NCBI RefSeq assembly: GCF_040833955.1
Contig: NZ_CP162133.1
Span: 1,882,001-1,946,000, forward strand
Length of the DNA stretch: 64,000 nt
Origin: Leptospira sp. WS60.C2
GTDB lineage: Bacteria > Spirochaetota > Leptospiria > Leptospirales > Leptospiraceae
Direction: 5' to 3'
This document shows, one piece after another, positions 46,496 through 55,444 of the stretch. Each line of letters begins with the position of its first letter. Positions within the stretch are counted from its first letter, which is position 1. The notes below the pieces were generated by a model. The model saw nothing but the letters and a program-made list of their open reading frames with translations. It was not told the origin of the DNA and ran no database searches. The position numbers were made by a program, and so were the translations under genes.

Positions 46496-47779
46496 TCAAA
46501 TACTGTACCCATCTGGGATGGCAGAATGCCTTGGAACCACAATGATTCCGTCCACGATCCGAATGTAGTCATCTTCGAACTCTTGTAAGTTTTGTTCGTT
46601 TAACAGGCGAACGTTGGCGCCAATCGCGCAGTCCTTATCCACAATCGCTTTCCGTATCTCACAGTTAGGTCCAATTCCAATTGGGATTTTGCCTGACTTC
46701 CGATCAAAGTAACCGTAATGATCGAGACCCATGATGATCGAATCATAAATTTTAGTGCCTGAGGCGATCAGCTGGCGAACACCGATGATGGACCTGTGCA
46801 CCTCACACTGGTTCAAGATCGTTCCCTCGGAGATCAAAGCTTGGTTTACGATCGCCTGATTGATCTTTGACGGTGGCAGCGCACGTGCCCTGGTATAAAT
46901 AGGGGTTTTCTCCAAATACAAATTGAATCGAGGGATATGATCCGTTAACATCAAATTTGCTTCGTAAAACGCTTTGATGGTTCCTATGTCCTCCCAATAA
47001 CCGTCGTAAGTGTATGCTTTTACCTTTCTTTCTTTGATGGCTTTTGGTAGGATTTCTTTTCCAAAGTCTGCCATATTCCTGTCTTCTAACACATCAATCA
47101 AGGTAGATGTATTGAAGATATAAATCCCCATATTTGCAAGAAAGGATCCTTGTACTGTGCGACAGGATTCGACTTGGGAAACGTCTTGTGGTTTTTCTAT
47201 GAATTCTTGAATCATACCACCCACTCCCGCTTTCACAATCCCAAGCCCATAAATTTGGTCTTCGGGAATTGCATTTGTAGCAACCGAGATCTGAGTTTCA
47301 GGGTCCATCAAATGGCTCTGCATAAAATCAGCAAGATCCATATTGTATAATTGGTCTCCTGATAGGATGAGTACATATTTTGGTTTTTGTTCTCGGATGT
47401 ATGGTAAAACTTTTCTTACGGCGTCAGCAGTTCCTTCGAACCAGTTAGCACTGGAAACGGTCTGTTCTGCTGCAATGATCTCAACAAAACTTTTTTGGTG
47501 GATGTTGTTTGTAGCATATGTTCTGTTTATGTGGCGATTCAACGAATACGAGTTAAACTGTGTTAAAATGAAGATTTTTTCAAAACCACTGTTGAGCGAG
47601 TTAGAAATCGGAATGTCAATGAGACGGTATTTGCCACCAAAACTTACGGCTGGTTTTGATCGTTTTTCCGTAAGAGGGAGAAGCCTAGTACCTTTTCCCC
47701 CACCCAGGATGATCGTGAGAACCTCATCTTTCTTTAAAATAAAATCAACACAGTCAATGGAATCTTCTTGAAATCGCAT
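46496..47779 (-). CDS. glgC: Glucose-1-phosphate adenylyltransferase
   Basis: A 427-residue ADP-glucose pyrophosphorylase, first committed step of glycogen synthesis. The nucleotide loop is ILGGGKGTRLLPLTEKRSKPAVSFGGKYRLIDIPISN, followed by the catalytic DQLYNMD block and EFIEKP. The C-terminal left-handed helix region is present. Arg and Lys residues in the N-terminal loop fit an allosteric enzyme. There is no other glycogen gene beside it. Confidence 0.93.
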   Translation of the reverse strand: MRFQEDSIDCVDFILKKDEVLTIILGGGKGTRLLPLTEKRSKPAVSFGGKYRLIDIPISNSLNSGFEKIFILTQFNSYSLNRHINRTYATNNIHQKSFVEIIAAEQTVSSANWFEGTADAVRKVLPYIREQKPKYVLILSGDQLYNMDLADFMQSHLMDPETQISVATNAIPEDQIYGLGIVKAGVGGMIQEFIEKPQDVSQVESCRTVQGSFLANMGIYIFNTSTLIDVLEDRNMADFGKEILPKAIKERKVKAYTYDGYWEDIGTIKAFYEANLMLTDHIPRFNLYLEKTPIYTRARALPPSKINQAIVNQALISEGTILNQCEVHRSIIGVRQLIASGTKIYDSIIMGLDHYGYFDRKSGKIPIGIGPNCEIRKAIVDKDCAIGANVRLLNEQNLQEFEDDYIRIVDGIIVVPRHSAIPDGYSI

Positions 47780-47833
47780 ACCTATCCTTATAAACGGATT
47801 AGACGAAAAAGCAAGAAAAGGAAAGCGTAGATT

Positions 47834-48481
47834 CTAATTTTTTAATAGAGCTTCGAGGATTTGTTTTCCGTCCATTTTACCTGTATAAGGATTCATGGCT
47901 CTTTCCGGATGCGGCATCATACCTAGAACATTTCCCTTTTCATTGCAAATCCCTGCGATGTCGTGCAAAGATCCATTGGGATTTGTTTCGTAACGAAATA
48001 CCACTTGTCCGTTTTTTTCTAATCGTTCTAAAGTTTCCGGATCAGCAAAATAAGCACCCTCTCCATGAGCAATGGGTATCGAGAGGTTTCCTTGGATTTT
48101 CTTCGCAAAAACATTTTCTTTTACTGGCACTAGTTCTACATCTTTACAAATGTATTTTAGAGTACGATTGTGTAACAATGCTCCCGGTAATAGCCCAGAC
48201 TCGGTTAAAATTTGGAATCCATTGCATACTCCGAGAACCTTACCGCCCTTATTTGCATATTTCACAACTGATTCCATGGAAGGACTGAACTTTGCCATGG
48301 CTCCACAGCGTAAATAGTCTCCAAAAGAAAATCCACCAGGTAAAACCACAAGGTCTGGCATATCATCGAAGGATTCTTTGTACCAAGTATAGTTTACTTT
48401 TGCTTGGAAATATTCTTCTAAAACAGATCCCACATCCTTATCACAATTGGAACCAGGAAACGTAACCACTCGGACTTTCAT
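47834..48481 (-). CDS. purQ: Phosphoribosylformylglycinamidine synthase, glutaminase subunit
   Basis: A 215-residue class I amidotransferase. The nucleophile is in GVCNGFQIL, and His-Glu in MMPHPERAM completes the triad. It supplies ammonia to PurL in the fourth step of purine synthesis. In this branch PurS and PurQ are separate from PurL. Overlaps purS by 4 bp. Confidence 0.97.
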   Translation of the reverse strand: MKVRVVTFPGSNCDKDVGSVLEEYFQAKVNYTWYKESFDDMPDLVVLPGGFSFGDYLRCGAMAKFSPSMESVVKYANKGGKVLGVCNGFQILTESGLLPGALLHNRTLKYICKDVELVPVKENVFAKKIQGNLSIPIAHGEGAYFADPETLERLEKNGQVVFRYETNPNGSLHDIAGICNEKGNVLGMMPHPERAMNPYTGKMDGKQILEALLKN

Positions 48482-48726
48482 GCACTTTCTACCACAAGTT
48501 TGTACGTTTCGATCACTTGGTTCACAAGTACTGACTCACAAATTTCTTTGGCGATGGCCTCCGCTTCTTTTTGTGAAGAAACATTGAGTTTCATCTCAAT
48601 GTATTTTCCGACACGTAAATCTTTTACAGAGGCTTTCCCTTGGTCTTGCAAGGTGCGGAGAACGGTTTGCCCTTGCGGGTCAAGGACTGATTCTTTGAGG
48701 GTGACATTTATTTTTGCGACAAACAT
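48478..48726 (-). CDS. purS: Phosphoribosylformylglycinamidine synthase, PurS subunit
   Basis: An 82-residue small subunit that joins PurQ to PurL. The sequence FVAKINVTLKESVLDPQGQT and VKDLRVGKYIEMKL is typical. Start overlaps purC by 19 bp. purL is not in this window. Confidence 0.95.
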   Translation of the reverse strand: MFVAKINVTLKESVLDPQGQTVLRTLQDQGKASVKDLRVGKYIEMKLNVSSQKEAEAIAKEICESVLVNQVIETYKLVVESA

Positions 48727-49565
48727 AAGCTGATTTTATCTTCCAATTCCAAGTATTTTTTACGTAGTTCCTGAATCAAGGATTCGGGGAGTTGTGGGGG
48801 CGGTGGATTTTTGTCCCACGAGGTCGATTCAAGCCAATTTCGGAGGATTTGTTTGTCAAAACTGGCAGGTGTGACTCCTAGAGCGTAGGTCGATGCATCC
48901 CAATAACGAGACGAATCTGGGGTCAAAATTTCATCGATGAGGATTGGTTTTCCATTTATGAGACCAAATTCAAATTTAGTATCACAGAGAATGATTCCTT
49001 GTTTAGCCATCAAATCATGAGCCTTCCCATAAAGGTGAAGAGAGAGTTTCTTTAGTTCTTGGAACAAGGAAGAACCAACTTCATTTTCCATCGTTTCTTC
49101 GCTTACGTTTTCATCATGACCTGAGTCATTTTTCCGTGCAGGAGTGAAGATGGGAGTTGGAAACCGATAGGATTCTTGCAAGTTCTTTGGATACGGAGTC
49201 TCTGCAATGGTACCAAACTTGCAGTATTCCTTCCAGGCAGAACCAGTCAAATACCCGCGAACCACACATTCAAAATCGATTCGTTCCGCCTTTTTGACAA
49301 GAACAGAGCGCCCAAGAAGACTTGGTTCGTTTTGATATGGTTTGGGGAACTGGCTTACATCATCGGTGATCAGATGATTCGGAATATCGGAAAAATAACG
49401 AAACCAACTCGTTGCAATCCTTGTTAGGATTTTCCCTTTGTCTTCGACAGGTTCCGAAAAAACAACATCAAATGCAGAAATCCGATCTGTGGCAACAAGA
49501 AGTAACTCTGTTCCCAGATCATAAACGTCTCTCACCTTTCCTTTATAATGCGGAGAGGGAATCAT
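48708..49565 (-). CDS. purC: SAICAR synthase
   Basis: A 285-residue ligase that joins aspartate to CAIR. GKVRDVYDLG, the ATDRISAFDVVF block, RGYLTGSAWKEY and DTKFEFG are conserved. ATG at 49565 overlaps the stop of the response-regulator gene (ATGA), giving probable coupling; TTG at 49577 would extend it. No clear Shine-Dalgarno precedes it. Confidence 0.96.
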   Translation of the reverse strand: MIPSPHYKGKVRDVYDLGTELLLVATDRISAFDVVFSEPVEDKGKILTRIATSWFRYFSDIPNHLITDDVSQFPKPYQNEPSLLGRSVLVKKAERIDFECVVRGYLTGSAWKEYCKFGTIAETPYPKNLQESYRFPTPIFTPARKNDSGHDENVSEETMENEVGSSLFQELKKLSLHLYGKAHDLMAKQGIILCDTKFEFGLINGKPILIDEILTPDSSRYWDASTYALGVTPASFDKQILRNWLESTSWDKNPPPPQLPESLIQELRKKYLELEDKISLCLSQK

Positions 49566-50689
49566 AATTGTATACACACCATTGCCATATCGTCACTCGG
49601 AGTGGAAGAACCACAAAATTCTAAGATTTTATTCTGCACTGTAGGAAGAATGTCGTTTCCTGATAAAACGGATTCATGAAATATTTCACACATACCATCT
49701 TCGGTGATGTATTCCATCTTGGAATTCATCGCTTCACTTGCCCCATCTGTATACATAAAAAACTTACAACCTCCCTTGAGAGGTAGGGATTGGACTTCGT
49801 CGTTCGTCACCATATTGATTCCCATAATCATGGGACTCATCCCTTTGAGTAACTTGGTTTCTCCATCCATATAGATAATGGGCGCAGGATGCCCACCATT
49901 GATATAAGATAAATTCAAATCTTGATCGATGATCGCATAACAAAATGTAATAGCATAGTCCTCTGGAAGAACTAACTCCATATTCTTTCTTAAGTGGGAC
50001 ACACGTTCTTTAAGACCCATATTTGCCACTAGATTAAATAACTGCATTTTGAACATGGCTCCAATGAGAGCAGCACTTGGGCCATGACCGGAACAATCCG
50101 CGATCACGATATGAAGTTTTTTCTCCTCAATCCAAGTATCAACAAAATCACCACCAATTTGTAAATATGGATGAAAGAGGGTTTGTGCCTTAATTCCATT
50201 CCAAATAAAACTTTTTTCAGGAATGAGTTGGTCCTGAACACGACGAGCAGTTTGTAATTCTTTTTCGTATTTACTTTTTTGTTGGTAAAGTTCGTCTTGT
50301 AAGTCTTTTAGGCGAATGACGGAGTGTATCTTTGCAACTAACTCGCGCTTATTGAATGGCTTATTGATAAAATCATCTCCCCCATTTTTCATTGCCTCTT
50401 GGAACCCAACTTCCCTTTCAATGGAGGTAATAAATAAAATAGGAAGAAGTTTGAATTGATCCATCGTCCTTAGTTCTCTACAAAACGAGAATCCATCCTG
50501 TACTGGCATATTCACATCAAGAAGCAAAGTATCTATAGAAGTGTTGAGTAATACTAACCTAGCCTCTTCTGCAGAAAAAGCAGTGTATGTCTTAAAACCT
50601 TCCTGCGACAAAAGGTATTTGAGTAACTCCACGTTTTCCGGGACATCATCTACAATGAGAATCGTATGTTGTGTTTCCTTGGAATCCAT
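49562..50689 (-). CDS. Response regulator with PP2C/SpoIIE-type phosphatase domain (RsbU-like)
   Basis: A 375-residue protein. The receiver (1-125) has VDDVPENVEL, phospho-acceptor in LLLDVNMPVQDG and the Lys in FINKPFNKREL. A helical linker (about 130-165) leads to a SpoIIE/PP2C domain with GGDFVDTWIE, IADCSGHGPSAAL, YINGGHPAPI, TDGASEAMN and DDMAMVCIQL. Such proteins dephosphorylate anti-sigma antagonists. No anti-sigma or antagonist gene is adjacent; instead purC follows. Confidence 0.92.
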   Translation of the reverse strand: MDSKETQHTILIVDDVPENVELLKYLLSQEGFKTYTAFSAEEARLVLLNTSIDTLLLDVNMPVQDGFSFCRELRTMDQFKLLPILFITSIEREVGFQEAMKNGGDDFINKPFNKRELVAKIHSVIRLKDLQDELYQQKSKYEKELQTARRVQDQLIPEKSFIWNGIKAQTLFHPYLQIGGDFVDTWIEEKKLHIVIADCSGHGPSAALIGAMFKMQLFNLVANMGLKERVSHLRKNMELVLPEDYAITFCYAIIDQDLNLSYINGGHPAPIIYMDGETKLLKGMSPMIMGINMVTNDEVQSLPLKGGCKFFMYTDGASEAMNSKMEYITEDGMCEIFHESVLSGNDILPTVQNKILEFCGSSTPSDDMAMVCIQL

Positions 50690-50695
50690 AAGTGT

Positions 50696-51394
50696 TTAAT
50701 TCAATTCAGACCTTAGGACATTACGAATTTCTTGGATTTTTTCATTTCGATTCGAAAGAAGAAACAAAATCAAAAAAAGGAAATGATAGGCCAATACCCC
50801 AAGCCACATGGTTTGTTTCATGTCGGAATCCATACCACCTTTCCCCAGTACACTTCCGGGATGGTTACCAGGGTTTTCAATCCAACGAATGGCCCCCCAA
50901 GTCAGAACTGCACTCACAGCACAAAGGACTGATAGATAAGCAGATAAAATTGCTTTTTTCTTTCGAGAAGGCACAAGAAAGCGAAAAATAAAATAACTCA
51001 AAAGAGAAATACATAAGATAAAAAAAGACTGAAGCCTTGCATCCGTTTTGTCCCAAGGAACACCCCAAGCACTATATGCCCAAATGGGACCGGAGAATAA
51101 AACGCCTATGGCAAACACAAATGCCAATTGGTTTGCGGTAAACGCAAGGCGATCCCAGAGTAAGTCCTTTTTCAAAAAATAAATCAGGGAAAAAACGAAA
51201 GACAAAATAGGACCGTATAACGCAACCCATGCGACTGGAACATGCAAATAAAAAATTCTATGACTTAGTCCTTGTTCCAAAATGACATTGGGATAGAGAA
51301 TCGAAACAAACACCGCAAACACAAGCGAAAGGCATACGACGAGATAGAACACCAAGTCGATCGTTGGATGAATTAGTTTGATCTTACGTTCCAT
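50696..51394 (-). CDS. ccmC: Cytochrome c biogenesis protein CcmC
   Basis: A 232-residue inner-membrane protein with six transmembrane segments. The periplasmic tryptophan-rich heme-handling motif reads WAYSAWGVPWDKTDARL, with His in FYLHVPVAW and after the second loop (NPGNHPGS). In the Ccm system CcmC presents heme to CcmE. Shares an operon with ccmA and ccmB. ccmE and ccmF are not in this window. Confidence 0.93.
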   Translation of the reverse strand: MERKIKLIHPTIDLVFYLVVCLSLVFAVFVSILYPNVILEQGLSHRIFYLHVPVAWVALYGPILSFVFSLIYFLKKDLLWDRLAFTANQLAFVFAIGVLFSGPIWAYSAWGVPWDKTDARLQSFFILCISLLSYFIFRFLVPSRKKKAILSAYLSVLCAVSAVLTWGAIRWIENPGNHPGSVLGKGGMDSDMKQTMWLGVLAYHFLFLILFLLSNRNEKIQEIRNVLRSELN

Positions 51395-51448
51395 TTTTTT
51401 CCAGATTTTCAGAAAGGAAAAGAAATTCTAGGAGAAAATAGGAGTTCC

Positions 51449-52108
51449 CTACTCATTCTTTAAGGTTTCCACCATCACCGAGCCCAAAGTACCATAAAAC
51501 AAAAGGAAAAAGAAAAGCAGCCCCACCGACGGTAAATAAAACCCAACTTCCATCCAATAGCGATTTTCTGCTTCCAAACCAAACAAAAACAAGGGAATCG
51601 AAAATGGGAGTTGCAAAAGCGGAATGATAATCTCCTTCAAACGGCTCTCAAATGCCACCACACCGAGGGATACTCCCAAAAATACCAAACAACCACTGCC
51701 CAAATTGGCAAATAACCATTCCCCTAAATAACGATCCAGAGACATATTTTGAAAGAAAACCGCAAGAACAAGTACAAGAAGCGCATTGACGATGATGGTG
51801 CTAAACCAGATGGTGAGCGATTTGCTGACATAAAGATAGGTAGGACTCACATAACTCAAACTTGCTTCCCAACCCATGGACTCCCGTTCTTCCCATAAAC
51901 TTTGGCTAATGATGACAAAGTTCAAAATAAAAATGATCGCCCATTTGAGACCACGAATGCTCCGTTGCGATAAGATCTCATTGACTTCGATGGAAGTATA
52001 AAAAATAAACACCACCGAAACACTCAAAGTAAAGAGTGATACAATCCCTCCGAGAGATCGTCCCATTAGAAAAAAATCTTTTTTGAGTAAACTAAGAAAC
52101 AAGAACAC
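51449..52108 (-). CDS. ccmB: Heme exporter subunit CcmB
   Basis: A 219-residue membrane protein with about six transmembrane segments, the CcmB-type permease for the Ccm ABC complex. WEERESMGWEASLSYVSP and ANLGSGCLVFLGVSLGVVAFESR are CcmB-like. Start overlaps ccmA by 17 bp; 54 bp separate it from ccmC. Confidence 0.88.
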   Translation of the reverse strand: MFLFLSLLKKDFFLMGRSLGGIVSLFTLSVSVVFIFYTSIEVNEILSQRSIRGLKWAIIFILNFVIISQSLWEERESMGWEASLSYVSPTYLYVSKSLTIWFSTIIVNALLVLVLAVFFQNMSLDRYLGEWLFANLGSGCLVFLGVSLGVVAFESRLKEIIIPLLQLPFSIPLFLFGLEAENRYWMEVGFYLPSVGLLFFFLLFYGTLGSVMVETLKNE

Positions 52109-52700
52109 TCCCTTGGCGAATTAAAATTTGCCCTGTCGTTTTTAATTCTGTAGGCACTGAGTGGAGAACAACCAGGATCAGTTTAGATTTTTTTTCTTCA
52201 CTGAGAAGAGAACTGAGAACCAGTGAAGATTCTGAATCTAATCCCGTATAAGGCTCATCAAATAAAATCACATCAGCAGATGAAAGTAACACTCGCATGA
52301 TCGCTACCTTTTGTTTCATCCCTCGAGAAAAAAAATGAATGGGATCCCAAATTCTTTTTTCCAATCGAAAGAGTCGCAAAAGTTCTAACCTCCTCTCCAT
52401 AGAATGGAAACCATCCAGGTGGGCAAAATAATCCAAGTTCTCTTCCAAACTGAGTGAAGAGTAAAATCCAAGTTCATGACCAAGATAGGCAATTTTCTTT
52501 TTCCCTTGAGGCCAACTCCACTCGGGCGATGTTAGGGAATCATGATAGATTTTTTTGAGTAAGGTGGACTTTCCTGCTCCGTTCTCTCCGAGAACTGCAA
52601 ATAAACCTGTCTCAAAAAAAGAAAGATTCACCTCTTTCAATAAGGTTTTTTCGCCGACAGTAATAGTGAGTCCTTTTGTTTCCAAAAGCATTCGGTTCAT
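52092..52700 (-). CDS. ccmA: Heme exporter ATPase CcmA
   Basis: A 202-residue ATPase. Walker A is GENGAGKSTLLK; signature FSRGMKQKVAIMRVLL; Walker B VILFDEPYTGLD. With CcmB and CcmC it drives holo-CcmE release. Codon 4 (52691) is an alternative start. The divergent TPR gene starts only 8 bp away, so promoters lie inside coding sequence. Confidence 0.9.
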   Translation of the reverse strand: MNRMLLETKGLTITVGEKTLLKEVNLSFFETGLFAVLGENGAGKSTLLKKIYHDSLTSPEWSWPQGKKKIAYLGHELGFYSSLSLEENLDYFAHLDGFHSMERRLELLRLFRLEKRIWDPIHFFSRGMKQKVAIMRVLLSSADVILFDEPYTGLDSESSLVLSSLLSEEKKSKLILVVLHSVPTELKTTGQILIRQGSVLVS

Positions 52701-52708
52701 TCTACACC

Positions 52709-53725
52709 ATGTTCCACCACCTGATTACATTCGCACTTCTGTTTTTGTTTCCCACACTGCTATATGGACAAAAACTGATTGGGAACAAGGAATACCCAGA
52801 ATTACTCTGGGGAAAGGATGAAGAGTTTGATACCTCTGATTTTCCGAATGGCTCCTTCATTTACCATAGAGAGGACTTTATCCTAACTAGGGGAAAACTC
52901 TTTACTGGCGAACCTCCCAAATCCAACGGTAGTTTTGCCTATGGAACAGAAACCATCACCAATTCAGGGAAATGGAATAACGACACGATCGAACTTTTAT
53001 TCAATGGAAAACTAAATAATCGCTCAGAAGTGATCAAACGATTGGAAGCGGGAGTTCGATTTGATCCTCAATTTTTTCCATTCCGTTACAATCTAGGAAG
53101 GCTTTATTCATTGGAGATGAAATATGAAAAAGCCCTGGTGGAATTTGAATATGCCAAAGCGGAATTGCCAGAGTATTATAAAACCTATTTGCATATTGGC
53201 ATTCTCTCCGAAATCACAAGGCAGACCTATTATGCCATCATGAACTACAAGTTAGCGGTGGAAAAAAATCCCTATGATACAGAAGCATTGATTCGCCTTG
53301 CAGATCATTATTTGGCAACTGGTTTAAAAAATAGAGCCCTCCTCTATTTAAACAAAGCACTCAAAATTGAAGAAGAAAGTCCAAACGTCAAACTTGGATT
53401 TGCTAGACTTGAAATGGAAAAAGGCAATTACCATATTGCATATAAAATCTTCAATCGTACAAGTTTAACGACTGGAGAAGGAAAATTAAAGCCATACGAT
53501 AAGAAATTTCATTATTATTTTGCGGAAACCGCTTCAAAAGTCACAGACTATGAAACAGCCGAAGAAGAATATACGAAAATGCTAAGTTTCAAGAATGATC
53601 CTTTTTTTGCCACCGTATCCTCGAAAGTGATCGCAAGACGAAGAGACATTGCCAAAAAATTTGCCGAAGCTAAACGAACTCAATTGGATGATTCAGAAGA
53701 AGAAGTCACTCCTCCGAGTGAATGA
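52709..53725 (+). CDS. Exported TPR protein
   Basis: A 338-residue protein with a signal peptide (MFHHLITFALLFLFPTLLYG) and several TPR-like helical pairs from about residue 110 (YEKALVEFEYAKAELPEYYK and NRALLYLNKALKIEEESPN). It is probably periplasmic. ATG at 52709 is chosen as it starts the signal peptide. Its end overlaps the converging ABC gene by 46 bp. Function unknown. Confidence 0.75.
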   Translation: MFHHLITFALLFLFPTLLYGQKLIGNKEYPELLWGKDEEFDTSDFPNGSFIYHREDFILTRGKLFTGEPPKSNGSFAYGTETITNSGKWNNDTIELLFNGKLNNRSEVIKRLEAGVRFDPQFFPFRYNLGRLYSLEMKYEKALVEFEYAKAELPEYYKTYLHIGILSEITRQTYYAIMNYKLAVEKNPYDTEALIRLADHYLATGLKNRALLYLNKALKIEEESPNVKLGFARLEMEKGNYHIAYKIFNRTSLTTGEGKLKPYDKKFHYYFAETASKVTDYETAEEEYTKMLSFKNDPFFATVSSKVIARRRDIAKKFAEAKRTQLDDSEEEVTPPSE

Positions 53726-54468
53726 AACCTTGCGTTTAACAATTCCAATAGAAGTTTCGATTTAGGATGTTTTAAAATTTCAGAAGTAATACCAGATTCT
53801 GAAATTTGTCCTTCTTCTAACACAGAAAGACGATCACACATATAGGATAAAAAACCCAAATCATGGGATACGATGAGCATGCCTAATTTTTGATTACGAT
53901 TGATTTCTTTTAACTCTTCTGCAATTTTTTTTTGAACAAGGACATCAAGTGCTGTTACTGGCTCATCGAGTAAAAGATATTCAGGATTTGCTAAAAGTGC
54001 TCGCAGGATGGCAAATCTTTGCAATTGACCACCACTTAAGTCTTGTTTGTTTTTTTTAAGGAGAGAAACGGGTAAACCAAACTTCTCACAATAGAATTCG
54101 ATCAATTCCCTCGTTTGTTGTTTTTCTTTTTGATTCAAAAAAAATTTCTTTTGGATCCGCATTGGCTCAAGAAGCAAATCACCAATGGTTCCATAAGAAG
54201 AAAAAGAACCAAACGGATCTTGAAAAACAGGTTGGAGTTTCGAATGGAATCCTTTTCCCAAGGATTGTCCTTTCCATTCTAAATGTCCTGTCCACTCGTA
54301 ACCATCTTCTTTTCGTAACAATCCGAGTGCCAAACGAAAGAGAGTGGATTTACCAGAACCTGACTTTCCGATGAGGCCAGTGATTTCTTGTGGATTTGCT
54401 TCCATAGAAAGATCGGTAAGCAAGGTTCGGCTCCCAATGGATACAGAAAGATTTTTGATTTTAAACAT
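53680..54468 (-). CDS. ABC ATPase of the peptide/nickel importer type, orphan
   Basis: A 262-residue ATPase. Walker A GKSGSGKSTLFRL; Q-loop QPVFQDPFGSFSSYGTIGDLLLEPM; signature LSGGQLQRFAILRALL; Walker B LLLDEPVTALD; H-loop SHDLGFL. The pattern is that of DppF/OppF or the C-terminal half of such ATPases. Permease and binding-protein genes are not adjacent. Its C-terminus (SLGGVTSSSESSN) lies in the overlap with the TPR gene. Confidence 0.85.
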   Translation of the reverse strand: MFKIKNLSVSIGSRTLLTDLSMEANPQEITGLIGKSGSGKSTLFRLALGLLRKEDGYEWTGHLEWKGQSLGKGFHSKLQPVFQDPFGSFSSYGTIGDLLLEPMRIQKKFFLNQKEKQQTRELIEFYCEKFGLPVSLLKKNKQDLSGGQLQRFAILRALLANPEYLLLDEPVTALDVLVQKKIAEELKEINRNQKLGMLIVSHDLGFLSYMCDRLSVLEEGQISESGITSEILKHPKSKLLLELLNARFHSLGGVTSSSESSN

Positions 54469-54544
54469 ATCTTCCTTTCGATAAAATCATTGCATTCTTC
54501 CTTTTCCAAACAACTCTAATGATACAAGGAAGGAGTAAACCGAT

Positions 54545-55444
54545 TTGGAAACAGTTAAAATCACAGAAGTGGGACCAAGAGATGGATTACAAAATGAGAA
54601 GACCATTCTTACCACTCATGATAAATTCGAATTCGTAAAACGTCTAGTAGAATCTGGTGCCAAACACATTGAACTTACTTCTTTTGTTCGCAAGGACCGC
54701 ATACCACAGATGGGAGATGCGATGGAACTCTCGGCACTTGTCCTACCGAAGTTTGGAAAAGACGTACATTTTTCTTGCCTCACTCCCAATCCAAAAGGAT
54801 ATGAAGCCGCCAAACAAGCAGGTTTCAAAGAAGTAGCAGTCTTTACGGCTACTTCCGAGTCATTCACTAAAAAAAACATCAACATGACCGTGAAAGAGAG
54901 TTTTGATTCTTTCCAACCCATCTTTGACCAAGCAAAACAAGATGGCATCAAAGTGAGAGGATACATTTCAACAGTCGTCGCTTGTCCGTATGAAGGGAAA
55001 ATTGCTCCCGAAAAAACCCTAGAAGTTGCAGAACGATTGTTAGATGCAGGTGCATATGAAATTTCTCTAGGAGAAACAATTGGTGTTGCTGTTCCCAGCG
55101 AAGTGGAAGCACTTCTGGAAGTTGTTCTAAAAAAAATCCCAATCTCCTATCTCAATTGTCACTTCCATGATACGTATGGGATGGCCATTGCAAACACCAA
55201 ACAAGCTCTGAATATGGGAATACGCAGTTTTGATAGCTCAGCAGGTGGTCTTGGTGGTTGTCCCTACGCCAAAGGAGCGGCAGGCAATGTGGCAACGGAA
55301 GATTTGGTTTATTTTTTAACAAAGGAAGGTTTCGATACAGGAATCCAATTGGATGCCCTTGTCAGAGTCAGCCAGTTTATGGAATCAAAACTGGAGAGAA
55401 CTCTTAACTCAAGAACCTATATCGCCAAAAAGAATGTCAGTTGA
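54545..55444 (+). CDS. mvaB: Hydroxymethylglutaryl-CoA lyase
   Basis: A 299-residue enzyme splitting HMG-CoA into acetoacetate and acetyl-CoA, the last step of leucine breakdown. EVGPRDGLQNE, the metal and catalytic HFHDTYGMA and the lyase signature GLGGCPYAKGAAGNVATED are present. The start is TTG with AAGGAG about 9 bp upstream. A homocitrate-synthase-like relative is less likely given the GGCPYA loop. Confidence 0.93.
   Translation: METVKITEVGPRDGLQNEKTILTTHDKFEFVKRLVESGAKHIELTSFVRKDRIPQMGDAMELSALVLPKFGKDVHFSCLTPNPKGYEAAKQAGFKEVAVFTATSESFTKKNINMTVKESFDSFQPIFDQAKQDGIKVRGYISTVVACPYEGKIAPEKTLEVAERLLDAGAYEISLGETIGVAVPSEVEALLEVVLKKIPISYLNCHFHDTYGMAIANTKQALNMGIRSFDSSAGGLGGCPYAKGAAGNVATEDLVYFLTKEGFDTGIQLDALVRVSQFMESKLERTLNSRTYIAKKNVS

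Noticed and set aside
53680..54468. Part of a complete oligopeptide ABC importer
   Set aside because: No permease or binding-protein gene flanks it in this window, so only the ATPase is claimed.
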